NCBI RefSeq assembly: GCF_003003175.1
Contig: NZ_PVTY01000001.1
Coordinates: 124,001-188,000, forward strand
DNA: 64,000 nt
Source: Nesterenkonia sandarakina
GTDB taxonomy: Bacteria > Actinomycetota > Actinomycetes > Actinomycetales > Micrococcaceae
Direction of reading: 5' to 3'
The first letter of the stretch is position 1; every line of letters starts with the position of its first letter. Shown piece by piece: positions 11,297 to 19,776 of the stretch. The position numbers and the translations under genes are program-made. The notes below the pieces were generated by a model. It ran no database searches. It worked only from the letters and a program-made list of their open reading frames with translations, and was not told where the DNA came from.

Positions 11297-12805
11297 ATGC
11301 AGCACCTGCGCATCGTCGGGGTCAATGACGAGGAGAACATGGCGCAGCTCATCCTCTCCGACGAATCAGGGCGGGAGTTTGCGCTGCCGATGGATGAGGC
11401 CCTGCGTCACGCCGCGACCCGCCCCCCTGTCCGTCCGTCCCAGTCCAGCCATGCCTCAAGTCCGCTGACGCCGCGGGAGATCCAGGCGCGGCTCCGCGCC
11501 GGGGCCACCGTGGACCAGGTGGTCGCAGCCTCCGGGCTGACCACCGCCCACGTGGACCGCTACGCCGGACCGGTGCACGCCGAACGGGCCTACATGGCCC
11601 AGCGCGCCCGCGCCACCCAGGTCGCACCGGCCTCCTCCGCCGAGGCCCACCGGGCGGCCTTCGGCGACGATCCGGCCAGCCTCGACGCCATGGTCAAGGT
11701 GCGGCTGCGCATGATGGACGTCGACCTCACCAGCCTCACCTGGGACTCCTGGCGACGTGAAGACGGCCTGTGGCAGATCACCTGCGTCTTCGACGTCGAC
11801 TCCTCCTCCACCCACGGCGCCGGCATCGGTCTCAGGCCTCCGGCGGAGTGGACCTTCCAGCCGGAGACCTCGCACCTGCGCGCGGTCAACCGCTGGGCGG
11901 AATCGCTCAGCGCGCTCACCGCGCCCGCCCCGACCTCCTCACACGGCGGGGAGACGCAGACCGCTGCGTCAGGCGCCCGCAGGCGACTCAGTGCCGTGGA
12001 CTCGGTCTTCGACGTGGAGAACGCCGCGGATCGGCGCGGGGGCTCAGTGCCCGCGCAGGCCCCCGCGACACCCGCGCCCGGCGCGGCCTCCGAGTCTGCC
12101 GGGCACCGGCAGCCCGAGGCGAGCCCGCGCAGTGCTCGCACCGCGGCGCCGGGGAACGGGTCACCGGCTCGCCCCGAGGCCGGCCCCCGCGGTGAGGGGC
12201 GCGAGCATGAGGACCTGCTCGACGTCCTGCGCGCCCGCCGCGGCCAGCGTCTGGGCGCCGACGCCGAGGCCGACGATCGGCTCGCGCTGATGCTCAACCG
12301 GCAGGACCCGCAGGACCGCGACAGCTCCGCAGGGACCGCAGCGACTCCGGTCAGCTCCGAGACGTCGGGGGCCTTTGGAGCTGCTGACCAGGACGACGAC
12401 GAACACTCCACCGTTCCGCTCCCCCGACTCCGGCCGGTCAAGAACCGTCCGACAGCTCAGGACGACGCGGGCGTCTCCGGCCCATCGGATGCGAAGGATG
12501 CCGCGACCCTCACCCCCGCCGAGGACGGCGGAGGCTCGGACGCCGCTGAGTCAGGGTCAGGCTCGAGCGCGACGGAATCCAGCACCGGAGCAGGCGATGG
12601 CCGGCTCGACGCCTGGGGCTTCGCCTACGAGGGTGAGCCCGAGGAGCGCGCCGGCGCGACGGGACAGACCGCGCCGTCGGGCTCCGAGAACGCAGAACCG
12701 ACCGAGCCTGAGACCACCACGGAGAAGCCGCGGAAGCGAGCCCCGGCGCGGCGGGCCAGCATGCCGAAATGGGACGACATCCTGTTCGGCTCCAAGAACG
12801 ACTGA
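11297..12805 (+). CDS. sepH: Septation protein SepH (DUF3071)
   Basis: SepH binds FtsZ and promotes filament assembly during actinobacterial division. The 502-residue protein shows the conserved N-terminal DUF3071 domain (residues ~1-165: MQHLRIVGVNDEENMAQLIL, then the helix-turn-helix-like TPREIQARLRAGATVDQVV and the segment WDSWRREDGLWQI). A long disordered Pro/Ala/Glu-rich linker follows, and the short conserved C-terminal motif (MPKWDDILFG) of the family ends the protein. GGAGG lies 8-12 nt upstream of the ATG. The linker is longer than in streptomycete homologues as I remember them. It is convergent with the phosphodiesterase-like gene that follows. Confidence 0.93.
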   Translation: MQHLRIVGVNDEENMAQLILSDESGREFALPMDEALRHAATRPPVRPSQSSHASSPLTPREIQARLRAGATVDQVVAASGLTTAHVDRYAGPVHAERAYMAQRARATQVAPASSAEAHRAAFGDDPASLDAMVKVRLRMMDVDLTSLTWDSWRREDGLWQITCVFDVDSSSTHGAGIGLRPPAEWTFQPETSHLRAVNRWAESLSALTAPAPTSSHGGETQTAASGARRRLSAVDSVFDVENAADRRGGSVPAQAPATPAPGAASESAGHRQPEASPRSARTAAPGNGSPARPEAGPRGEGREHEDLLDVLRARRGQRLGADAEADDRLALMLNRQDPQDRDSSAGTAATPVSSETSGAFGAADQDDDEHSTVPLPRLRPVKNRPTAQDDAGVSGPSDAKDAATLTPAEDGGGSDAAESGSGSSATESSTGAGDGRLDAWGFAYEGEPEERAGATGQTAPSGSENAEPTEPETTTEKPRKRAPARRASMPKWDDILFGSKND

Positions 12806-12827
12806 AGGCAGTCGGACCGCTGAGATT

Positions 12828-12857
12828 CGCGGCCAGGAGCTCCGCATCCTGGTCGCG
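12828..12857. terminator. Hairpin between convergent sepH and phosphodiesterase-like genes
   Basis: CGCGGCCAGGA pairs with TCCTGGTCGCG over an 8-base loop, with one G-T wobble. It lies between the two stop codons and could serve both. Confidence 0.65.
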
Positions 12858-12881
12858 GCCTTCGGCGCAGCGTCGAGCGCT

Positions 12882-14090
12882 CTAGCCGCCCAGACGCAGC
12901 AGCGGCACGCGGCGTTCGGCCTCGGTGAGCGAGCCATGCTGGCCCACCATCTCCATCGGGGCCTGGCCGACCCGGTCGCAGTGATAGAGCGCGATATCGC
13001 TGTGCGTGGCCACCAGCACGTCGCCGATGCGCGCAGCGACGCGATCCTCCACGGTCCCGAACCAGCCCGCGGTGCGCGCCTGGTCCCGGGTGAGGATCCA
13101 GGCCCGCTCCCCATACTCCTGCTCCCAGGCGACGGCGATGGTCTCGGGCTCGGTGCCCGGCTCCGCGTAGAGCTGCACCAGGCGCGGCTCGCCTCCGGTG
13201 TGCCGGACCCCTTCGAGGAGCTGCGGCTGGGCAGAGAAGTCCAGGCGGTTCTCCGCAGAGATGTCGACCATGCCGTGGTCTGCCGTGAGCAGCACCGAGA
13301 CCTGGTCCCCGTAGCGGCGGCGCAGATCCGTCGTGAACCGCTCCGCCTCGGCGTCGAGCATCTCGAGCATCTCCAGCCACTGCGGGGAGTCCACCCCGTA
13401 GCGGTGGCCGGTCTTGTCCAGCTCGTCCACGTAGAGATACACCAGCTGGCGCGGAGCGGGCCCCTGGCGGACCGCGCCCTTGGCGGGTCGCTGAGCCTGG
13501 ATCCACTCCGCGGTGAGCCGGAAGCGGGCGTCCATCCGAGCCGCGCCGCGGAACTCACCGCCGCGCAGCACAGCCTGGGTGAGTCCGGAGTCCACAAACT
13601 TCGGCCGGGAGGCGGTGAGCACACCCGCGCCGGCCGCGGCGGCGCGGGCCAGCACGGAGGGGTGCGGCTGCCACTGCGCCGGGTCGACCTCGGGGTCCCA
13701 GCCGCCGAGCATGTTGACCATCCGGTCCAGCTGGGGAGCCAGGATGTCGTAGCCCACGAGTCCGTGTTCGCCCGGCGTGGTCCCGGTGCCCAGCGAGCCC
13801 AGGGAGGCCGCCGTCGTCGTCGGCACCCCGACGTCGAGGATCTGCGCGCTGGAGCTTCGCCAGGCCGACGCCAGGAAGCGGGCGTGGCCGGAGTAGCGGG
13901 CGAGCAGCGCATCGCCGAGCCCGTCGACCATCAGCACCACGGTGGCGGTGGCCTCGGGCAGGCCCAGCCGATTCTCGAAACCCTCGAGGCCCAGCGACGC
14001 GGCGGCCGAGGTCAGCACGTGACGCAGGTGCGCGCCGTCGTAGTCCGGGGCGGGCGGCAGCGGGCGGGACCGGCGGTTCTCAGGTGTCAT
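12882..14090 (-). CDS. Alkaline phosphatase superfamily / type I phosphodiesterase-like protein
   Basis: The 402-residue protein is a nucleotide pyrophosphatase/phosphodiesterase-like member of the alkaline phosphatase superfamily. Metal-site motifs are visible: VVLMVDGLGD near residue 50 (first Asp), the nucleophile region VPTTTAASLGSLGTG near 90-105, and VLLTADHGMVD near 280, with a late histidine in LVATHSDIALYH. There is no signal peptide, so it is probably cytoplasmic. The start at 14090 follows DUF5998 by 13 nt. An in-frame upstream extension overlaps DUF5998 and is not family-like. The natural substrate is unknown; conserved linkage with DUF5998 suggests a shared actinobacterial role. 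Confidence 0.85.
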   Translation of the reverse strand: MTPENRRSRPLPPAPDYDGAHLRHVLTSAAASLGLEGFENRLGLPEATATVVLMVDGLGDALLARYSGHARFLASAWRSSSAQILDVGVPTTTAASLGSLGTGTTPGEHGLVGYDILAPQLDRMVNMLGGWDPEVDPAQWQPHPSVLARAAAAGAGVLTASRPKFVDSGLTQAVLRGGEFRGAARMDARFRLTAEWIQAQRPAKGAVRQGPAPRQLVYLYVDELDKTGHRYGVDSPQWLEMLEMLDAEAERFTTDLRRRYGDQVSVLLTADHGMVDISAENRLDFSAQPQLLEGVRHTGGEPRLVQLYAEPGTEPETIAVAWEQEYGERAWILTRDQARTAGWFGTVEDRVAARIGDVLVATHSDIALYHCDRVGQAPMEMVGQHGSLTEAERRVPLLRLGG

Positions 14091-14103
14091 CGCGGCGCGC
14101 GGC

Positions 14104-14760
14104 TCAGCGCGCGTGTTTGATGCAGGCACGACGCAGCGCGCGGACGAACCCGCGGGCCTCGTCCACGGCAGTGTCACCTTCGGCGGTGGCCGCGATGCGC
14201 AGCGCGATGTCCTCGGGCACCCAGTTGCCGGTGTCACCGTGGTCGGCCACGCACTCAGGGTTCCCGCATTCGGCGGGGTAGGTGTCGAACCGCGCGCCCC
14301 CGGTCCAGGTCAGGTTCAGCGAGACCTCAGCCAGTGACCGCTCAGGGGTGAAGTTCTCCGGAGTCCTGTGCACCTCGGAGAGGATCAGCGAACGGATCCG
14401 GCTGACCGGGACCACCTCGGTGGAGATCCGCGCCACGGTGTCGGCGCGCCGCGGATGTGGGGAGTCTCCGTGGCCGAAGGCGGGCCCGTCGTCGGCCTCG
14501 AGGTCGTGGTCATCGAGATGCGCGACCACGATGATGTCCTCGGCCAGGGCGAGCACCGTGATGTGTCGGTGGACCTCCTCCATGTCGAAATGGGTGTCCA
14601 CATGCACGATCTGATGGCTTGCCTCACGCTCGTCGAGCGCCTCATCGAGCGTATGCAGCACCAGAGATGGATAGAAGCCGCCGCGCTCGACTGCTTCCTT
14701 GAGGCTTGAGGTCGAAGCGGGGCTGCCCTGCTCCCCGGACCCGTGCTGGCTGAACGTCAT
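14104..14760 (-). CDS. DUF5998 family protein
   Basis: This 218-residue soluble protein matches DUF5998, a conserved actinobacterial family of unknown function. Conserved-looking stretches include FYPSLVLHTLDEAL, DTHFDMEEVHRHITVLAL and TWTGGARFDTYPAECGNPEC. I choose the ATG at 14760 rather than 14769 because TAGCAT lies exactly 7 nt upstream of it and overlaps the other ATG, which fits a leaderless message. It is the first gene of a two-gene unit with the phosphodiesterase-like protein and diverges from oleA. Confidence 0.82.
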   Translation of the reverse strand: MTFSQHGSGEQGSPASTSSLKEAVERGGFYPSLVLHTLDEALDEREASHQIVHVDTHFDMEEVHRHITVLALAEDIIVVAHLDDHDLEADDGPAFGHGDSPHPRRADTVARISTEVVPVSRIRSLILSEVHRTPENFTPERSLAEVSLNLTWTGGARFDTYPAECGNPECVADHGDTGNWVPEDIALRIAATAEGDTAVDEARGFVRALRRACIKHAR

Positions 14761-14767
14761 GGTTTCC

Positions 14768-14773
14768 ATGCTA
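14768..14773 (-). promoter_or_regulatory. -10 hexamer TAGCAT, leaderless promoter of DUF5998
   Basis: TAGCAT, seven bases, then ATG on the minus strand. It lies back to back with the oleA promoter inside a gap of about 60 bases. Confidence 0.5.
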
Positions 14774-14810
14774 TCCGGTGGCGGGATTCGCCGGTGCGCC
14801 CCACATACGG

Positions 14811-14816
14811 GATACT
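14811..14816 (+). promoter_or_regulatory. -10 hexamer GATACT, leaderless promoter of oleA
   Basis: GATACT is followed by six bases and the GTG at 14823. It favours this GTG over an in-frame start at 14778 that would overlap the promoter. Confidence 0.5.
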
Positions 14817-14822
14817 GGTCCG

Positions 14823-15851
14823 GTGTCAGGAAACGCTACTTTTCATCACCGCAACGCCGCCCTCCTCTCCGTGACGGAGGTGCTGGCCCCGGAGGTCCTC
14901 ACATCGAAGGACCTCGATCGGCGCCTGGCGGATGCGCTCAAACGTCTCAAGCTGCCCACCGGGCTGCTCCAACGGGTCGCGGGGGTGAAGACGCGCCGCC
15001 ACTGGTCAGGACCCGGTGATGTGCGTGCCGGCACCGCAGAGGCCGGGCGCCGGGCGCTGGCCGCCGCCGGGATCGCACCCGAGGACGTCTCCATGATGAT
15101 CAACACCTCGGTGTCCCGCGAGCATCTGGAGCCCTCCGTGGCCGTGGGGATCCACCATGACCTCGGGCTGCCCACCTCGGCGATGAACTTCGACATCACC
15201 AACGCCTGCCTGGGCTTCGTCAACGCGATCACCCTGGCCAGCTCGATGATCGACGCCGGCCAGGCCAAATACGTGCTGATCGTCAACGGGGAGGACACCC
15301 GGAAGGTCCAGGACGCCACGATCAAGCGGATCAACTCGCTCGAGAAGATGGCCTCCCGGGAGGACTTCATGGCGGAGTTCGCCTCGCTCACCCTGGGCTG
15401 CGGGGCTGCCGCGGCAGTGATCGGGCCCGCGGATCAGCACTCGGAGGGTCACCGGATCGTCGGCGGCGTCACCCGGGCGGCGACGCAGCACCATGGTCTC
15501 TGCGTGGGTGACCACAACGGCATGTTCACCGATGCCCGCGGCCTGCTCGACGGCGGCCTGGAGCTGGTCATGGACGCGTTCAACGAGGCCCGCGAGCACT
15601 TCGACTGGGATTCGATGGACTCCTACATCACGCACCAGGTCTCCCAGCTGCACACCTCCTCGATCGTGAAGGCCGCCAAGCTGGACAAGAAGCGGGTCCC
15701 GATCACCTACCCGGAGCTGGGCAACGTCGGACCGGCCTCGCTGCCGATCACCCTTGCCCGGGAGACCGAGCGGCTCCAACCCGGAGACCGCGTGCTCTGC
15801 ATGGGCGTCGGCTCCGGACTCAACACTGCGATGCTGGAGATCGAATGGTGA
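14823..15851 (+). CDS. oleA: OleA, acyl-CoA head-to-head condensing enzyme
   Basis: OleA, a thiolase-fold enzyme, joins two fatty acyl-CoA molecules in a non-decarboxylative Claisen condensation to a beta-keto acid, the first step of long-chain olefin synthesis. From the GTG at 14823 the protein has 342 residues. The catalytic cysteine is Cys129 in DITNACLGFVNA, with His271 (ITHQVSQLH) and Asn301 (ELGNVGPAS). The OleA-type glutamate is in REHLEPSVAVG at about 103, which separates it from plain FabH. The gene is directly followed, with a 7-nt overlap, by the oleBC fusion and then oleD, which confirms the assignment. The GTG start rests on the adjacent -10 hexamer; homologues also begin near here. 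Confidence 0.93.
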   Translation: MSGNATFHHRNAALLSVTEVLAPEVLTSKDLDRRLADALKRLKLPTGLLQRVAGVKTRRHWSGPGDVRAGTAEAGRRALAAAGIAPEDVSMMINTSVSREHLEPSVAVGIHHDLGLPTSAMNFDITNACLGFVNAITLASSMIDAGQAKYVLIVNGEDTRKVQDATIKRINSLEKMASREDFMAEFASLTLGCGAAAAVIGPADQHSEGHRIVGGVTRAATQHHGLCVGDHNGMFTDARGLLDGGLELVMDAFNEAREHFDWDSMDSYITHQVSQLHTSSIVKAAKLDKKRVPITYPELGNVGPASLPITLARETERLQPGDRVLCMGVGSGLNTAMLEIEW

Positions 15852-18625
15852 GCCTGAACCCGCGCTTCACGCCGATTCCCGCCGCCCCGGCGCGGCTGCC
15901 CGCCGACCACGCCCCCGGGACTCGGTTCCCGGGCCTGGACCCTGCATGGTCCCGCCTGGTGACCGCCAAGACCGACGACGGCGCCCGGACCTTCCACGTG
16001 CTGGACACCGGACCGGCGCTGGCCGCCCGCGGGATCACCCCCACCGGCACGATCCTCGCGGTGCACGGCAACCCCACCTGGTCCTACCTGTGGCGCAAGG
16101 TGATCGCCGGATCCCTGGAGCGCGCGCAGAACGGCGCCGCCTGGCGGGTGATCGCCCCCGACCAGCTGGACATGGGCTTCTCCGACCGGCTCTCCCACCC
16201 GGTCCCCCCGGCCGCCGACGCGGTCAGCTACCGCCGGCTCGCGACCCGGCTGGGCGACCTCGACGCCCTCATGGACGCCCTGGACGTGGACACCAGCTCC
16301 CGGCTGGTCACGCTCGGACACGACTGGGGCGGCATCATCTCGCTGGGCTGGGCCGTCCGTCAGCGCGGCCAGGTCGACGCCGCCATCACGCTGAACACCG
16401 CCGTGGACCACCCCGAGGCCGATCAGGTGCCCGCCGCGCTGCGCGCCGCGATGGCCCCAGCGGTGCTGCCCGCCGCGACGGTCACCAGCGAAGGATTTCT
16501 GAAGGTCACTCTCGGACTGGCCGAGCAGACCCTGCCGGACGAGGTCCGCGACGCCTACCGGGCCCCCTACACGTCCCGGAACGGACGCGGCGGCATCGGC
16601 GGGTTCGTCGCCGACATCCCCGCGGAGAACTCCCACGTCTCCCGCGCCGCGCTCACCGGAGTCTCCTCCGGCCTGCGCGAGTGGAACAAGCCCACGCTGC
16701 TGCTCTGGGGACCCAAGGACCCGGTGTTCCAGGACCGCTATCTCGCCGATCTGCAGTCCCGGGTGCCGCACGCCGACCTGCACCGCTTCGAAGGTGCCGG
16801 GCACATGCTCGCCGAGGACCGCGACCTGAGCACCCCCATCTTCACCTGGCTCGATGACCACTTCGGCGCCGGCAGAGAAGTCCGCGCCGCGCTGAGGTCT
16901 CCCGCCCCGGCGCGGAAGGTGCTCGGGCTGCACGAGCAGATGACCGAGCTGGCCCGCTCCGAGCGCCGGATGAGCCCCGCCGTCGTCGACATGACGGCCG
17001 AGCCTGAAGCCTGGAGCAGCGCCGAGGACGCCGCCACCGGTGACCGTGCGCTGAGCTGGGCCGAACTGCACGCTCAGGTGGACGCGCTGGCCGTGGGCCT
17101 GACCCATACCGGTGTCCGCCACGGCGACCGGGTCTCGCTGCTGGTCCAGCCCGGCGCCTCCCTGACCGTGATCCTCTACGCCTGCATGCGCATCGGCGCC
17201 GTGGCCGTGGTCGCCGACGCCGGCCTGGGAGTGCGCGGGATGACCCGCGCCGTCCGGGCCGCACGCCCCGACTGGGTCATCGGCGAGCTGCCCGGCCTGA
17301 CCCTGGCGCGCAGCCTCGGCTGGCCCGGCAAGCGGATCAGCGTGCAGAACCTCTCCTCCCGCCGCGCGCGCCTGCTGGGCACCGTGACCTCCGTGGAGGC
17401 CCTGCTGCGCCGCCACGAGGGCGCCACCCCGGACCAGCTGCCCACCCCTGACGCTGAGGATCCCGTGGCGATCCTGTTCACCTCCGGCTCCACCGGACCG
17501 GCCAAGGGCGTCATGTACACCCACGGTCGGCTCGGCGCGCTGGTGGCGCTGCTGGTCGAGCACCTGAACATCAGCCCCGGAGCCTCGCTGATCGCCGGCT
17601 TTGCGCCGTTCGCGCTGCTGGGCCCCGCCATCGGCGCCACCTCGGTGACGCCCGACATGTCGGTGACCCGTCCGTCCACGCTGACCGCCCAGGCCGTGGC
17701 GGACGCCGCCCTGGCCGGGGACGCCACGATGTTCTTCGGCTCCCCCGCGGCGCTGCGCAACGTCGTCGCCACCGCCGGCGAGCTCAGCGCGCTGCAGCAC
17801 CGCGGACTCTCCGACATCAAGCTGGTCCTCTCCGCCGGAGCGCCGGTGCACCCGGACCTGCTCGACGCGGTCCAGGAGATCTTCCCGAACGCCGAGATCC
17901 ACACCCCCTATGGCATGACCGAGGGTCTGCTGCAGGCGGACATCGAGCGCCGGCAGGTGATCGAGGCGATCGCCACCGGCCAGTCCGGCGTCTGCGTGGG
18001 CACCCCGGTCGCGGGCGTGCGCTTCGCACTGGCTCCGCTGGACGGACTGGGCCGACCCTCCGAGGAGCTGCTGGATCCCAGCCAGGCCGTCGGCAGGCTG
18101 GGCGAGATCGTGGTCTCCGCCGCGCACCTGAAGGCCGGCTACGACCGGCTCTGGCAGACCGAGCGGGACTCCAGCCGGGACACGTTGGACGGGCTGATCT
18201 GGCACCGGACCAACGACATCGGACATTTCGACGCCGAGAACCGGCTCTGGATCGAGGGTCGGCTGCAGCATGTGCTCACCACCCCCGCCGGGCCGCTCGG
18301 CCCCGGGACCGTGGAGACCCCGGTCGACGCGCTCGAGGAGGTGGCCCGCAGCGCCGCCGTGCCGGTGGGTCCGCAGGGCACCCAGGCCGTCGTCGTGATC
18401 GTGGAGCCGGGCTCCGACCGCAGCCTGCGCACCGGCCGCTCGCCGGTGGCCGAGACCAGCTTCGCCGCCCGGGTCCGCGAGGCCGCGGGCTCGGTGCCGG
18501 TGGCCGCGGTGCTGGTGCTCGAGGAGCTGCCCACCGATGTGCGGCACAACTCCAAGATCGATCGCACCCGGCTGGCCCGCTGGGCCGAGAAGGTGCTCGC
18601 CGGCGAGAAGGTCGGGGCTCCGTGA
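15845..18625 (+). CDS. oleBC: OleBC fusion: beta-lactone decarboxylase plus beta-lactone synthetase
   Basis: This 926-residue protein fuses the last and middle steps of olefin synthesis. Residues ~20-345 are OleB, an alpha/beta hydrolase of haloalkane dehalogenase type: HGNPTWS (74-80), nucleophile Asp160 in GHDWGG, acid Asp292 in WGPKD, and His320 in GAGH. OleB decarboxylates beta-lactones to cis-alkenes. Residues ~360-926 are OleC, an AMP-ligase-type enzyme that makes the beta-lactone from a beta-hydroxy acid with ATP: P-loop LFTSGSTGPAKG (544-555), TPYGMTE (687-693), the Asp at 791 in NDIG, and a C-terminal lysine near 904. Such OleBC fusions are known in Micrococcus and related actinobacteria. 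Its 5' end overlaps oleA by 7 nt and its 3' end overlaps oleD by 4 nt. Confidence 0.94.
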   Translation: MVSLNPRFTPIPAAPARLPADHAPGTRFPGLDPAWSRLVTAKTDDGARTFHVLDTGPALAARGITPTGTILAVHGNPTWSYLWRKVIAGSLERAQNGAAWRVIAPDQLDMGFSDRLSHPVPPAADAVSYRRLATRLGDLDALMDALDVDTSSRLVTLGHDWGGIISLGWAVRQRGQVDAAITLNTAVDHPEADQVPAALRAAMAPAVLPAATVTSEGFLKVTLGLAEQTLPDEVRDAYRAPYTSRNGRGGIGGFVADIPAENSHVSRAALTGVSSGLREWNKPTLLLWGPKDPVFQDRYLADLQSRVPHADLHRFEGAGHMLAEDRDLSTPIFTWLDDHFGAGREVRAALRSPAPARKVLGLHEQMTELARSERRMSPAVVDMTAEPEAWSSAEDAATGDRALSWAELHAQVDALAVGLTHTGVRHGDRVSLLVQPGASLTVILYACMRIGAVAVVADAGLGVRGMTRAVRAARPDWVIGELPGLTLARSLGWPGKRISVQNLSSRRARLLGTVTSVEALLRRHEGATPDQLPTPDAEDPVAILFTSGSTGPAKGVMYTHGRLGALVALLVEHLNISPGASLIAGFAPFALLGPAIGATSVTPDMSVTRPSTLTAQAVADAALAGDATMFFGSPAALRNVVATAGELSALQHRGLSDIKLVLSAGAPVHPDLLDAVQEIFPNAEIHTPYGMTEGLLQADIERRQVIEAIATGQSGVCVGTPVAGVRFALAPLDGLGRPSEELLDPSQAVGRLGEIVVSAAHLKAGYDRLWQTERDSSRDTLDGLIWHRTNDIGHFDAENRLWIEGRLQHVLTTPAGPLGPGTVETPVDALEEVARSAAVPVGPQGTQAVVVIVEPGSDRSLRTGRSPVAETSFAARVREAAGSVPVAAVLVLEELPTDVRHNSKIDRTRLARWAEKVLAGEKVGAP

Positions 18626-19644
18626 GCCGGCTGATCGAGCCCGGTGCCTCGGTTCTGGTCACCGGCGCCTCCGGGCTGCTCGGCCGCAGCGTGGCCCAGC
18701 GACTCGTCGAGGAGGGCTATCGGGTCACGGTGCTGCAGCGCGGCGCCTCCGGACTGGCCGGGGTGCACGAGGTGCGCGGCTCGCTCAGCGATCCCGCCGC
18801 CGTCGCCCGCGCCGCCGCCGGCCAGGACGCCGTGATCCACATGGCCGCCAAGGTCTCGGTCTCCGGTCGGCACGAGGACTTCGTGGAGGTCAACGTGCGC
18901 GGCACCCAGCGGATGCTCGACGCCGCGGTGACCGCCGGCGTGACCGACTTCCTGCATGTCTCCTCCCCCTCGGTGGCCCACGCCGGAGCCTCGCTCATCG
19001 GCGCGGTGGCCGGCCCGGCCGATCCGCAGCACGCCGTGGGCAGCTACGCGCAGACCAAGGCCCAGGCCGAGCTCATCGCCGAGGCCCGCGGGGCGAGCGA
19101 TCTCAATGTGCTGATCCTGCGTCCGCATCTGGTCTGGGGCCCCGGCGACGGGCAGCTGACCAGCCGGATCATCGACCGCGCCCGCTCCGGACGGATGCCG
19201 ATCCTCGGCTCCGGGGCCGCGCTGGTGGACATGCTCTACATCGACAACGCCGTGGACGCCTTCCTCGCCGGACTGCGCCGGCTCCCGCAGATCGCCGGAC
19301 AGCGGCTGGTCCTCACCAACGGCGAGCCCCGCCCGATCGCGGAGCTGATCACCGGCATCGCCGCGGCAGGCGGCGCCCCGGCACCCCGGCTGCGCCTGGC
19401 CCCCGGGCTCGCCAAGGGACTGGGCGCCGTCGTCGAACGCGTCTGGGCACTGAGCGAGAAGCTCGCCGGCCCGCGCGCCGACGAGCCCCCGATGACGAAG
19501 TTCCTCGCCGAGCAGCTCTCCACCGCGCACTGGTTCGACCAGCGCACCACCCGGCAGGCGCTGGACTGGACCCCCAAGGTCAGCCTGGACCAGGGCCTGG
19601 CGCTGCTGCGCGAGCACATCCAGACCACCGGCAAAGTCCTCTAA
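18622..19644 (+). CDS. oleD: OleD, NADPH-dependent 2-alkyl-3-ketoalkanoate reductase
   Basis: OleD reduces the beta-keto acid made by OleA to the beta-hydroxy acid used by OleC. The 340-residue protein is an extended SDR of the 3-beta-hydroxysteroid dehydrogenase type: nucleotide motif VTGASGLLGRSVA (residues ~11-23), catalytic Ser region HVSSPSVAHA and YAQTK with the Tyr/Lys pair. It starts at a GTG that overlaps the oleBC stop (GTGA), so it is translationally coupled. A long perfect palindrome begins at its stop codon and may end the ole transcript. Confidence 0.92.
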   Translation: MSRLIEPGASVLVTGASGLLGRSVAQRLVEEGYRVTVLQRGASGLAGVHEVRGSLSDPAAVARAAAGQDAVIHMAAKVSVSGRHEDFVEVNVRGTQRMLDAAVTAGVTDFLHVSSPSVAHAGASLIGAVAGPADPQHAVGSYAQTKAQAELIAEARGASDLNVLILRPHLVWGPGDGQLTSRIIDRARSGRMPILGSGAALVDMLYIDNAVDAFLAGLRRLPQIAGQRLVLTNGEPRPIAELITGIAAAGGAPAPRLRLAPGLAKGLGAVVERVWALSEKLAGPRADEPPMTKFLAEQLSTAHWFDQRTTRQALDWTPKVSLDQGLALLREHIQTTGKVL

Positions 19645-19713
19645 CCCCTCCTGGGCAGTTGCAGATTCCGGTAGCAACGTATCCACCGGAATCTGCAACT
19701 GCCCAGGAGGGGT
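19644..19713. repeat. Long perfect palindrome, copy 1 (29-bp stem)
   Basis: The left arm (19644-19672) begins at the last base of the oleD stop codon and pairs perfectly with 19685-19713 across a 12-base loop containing AACGT. The arm core is TCCTGGGCAGTTGCAGATTC. It is related to the palindrome at 20973-21032: 19 of 24 arm positions agree, all five stem differences are compensated on the other arm, and AACGT lies at the same loop position. It can act as a terminator for oleD, but its length, perfection and second copy suggest a repeat family. Confidence 0.9.
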
Positions 19714-19776
19714 GGGGTTCTCCACAGCTCAGTGGTCGCTCTGGTCGGTGGGTCCGGCCTGCGGCACGGTGGAGCG

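Noticed and set aside
15707-18547. 946-codon minus-strand open frame opposite oleBC
   Set aside because: Antisense shadow of the oleBC gene; no domain recognised.
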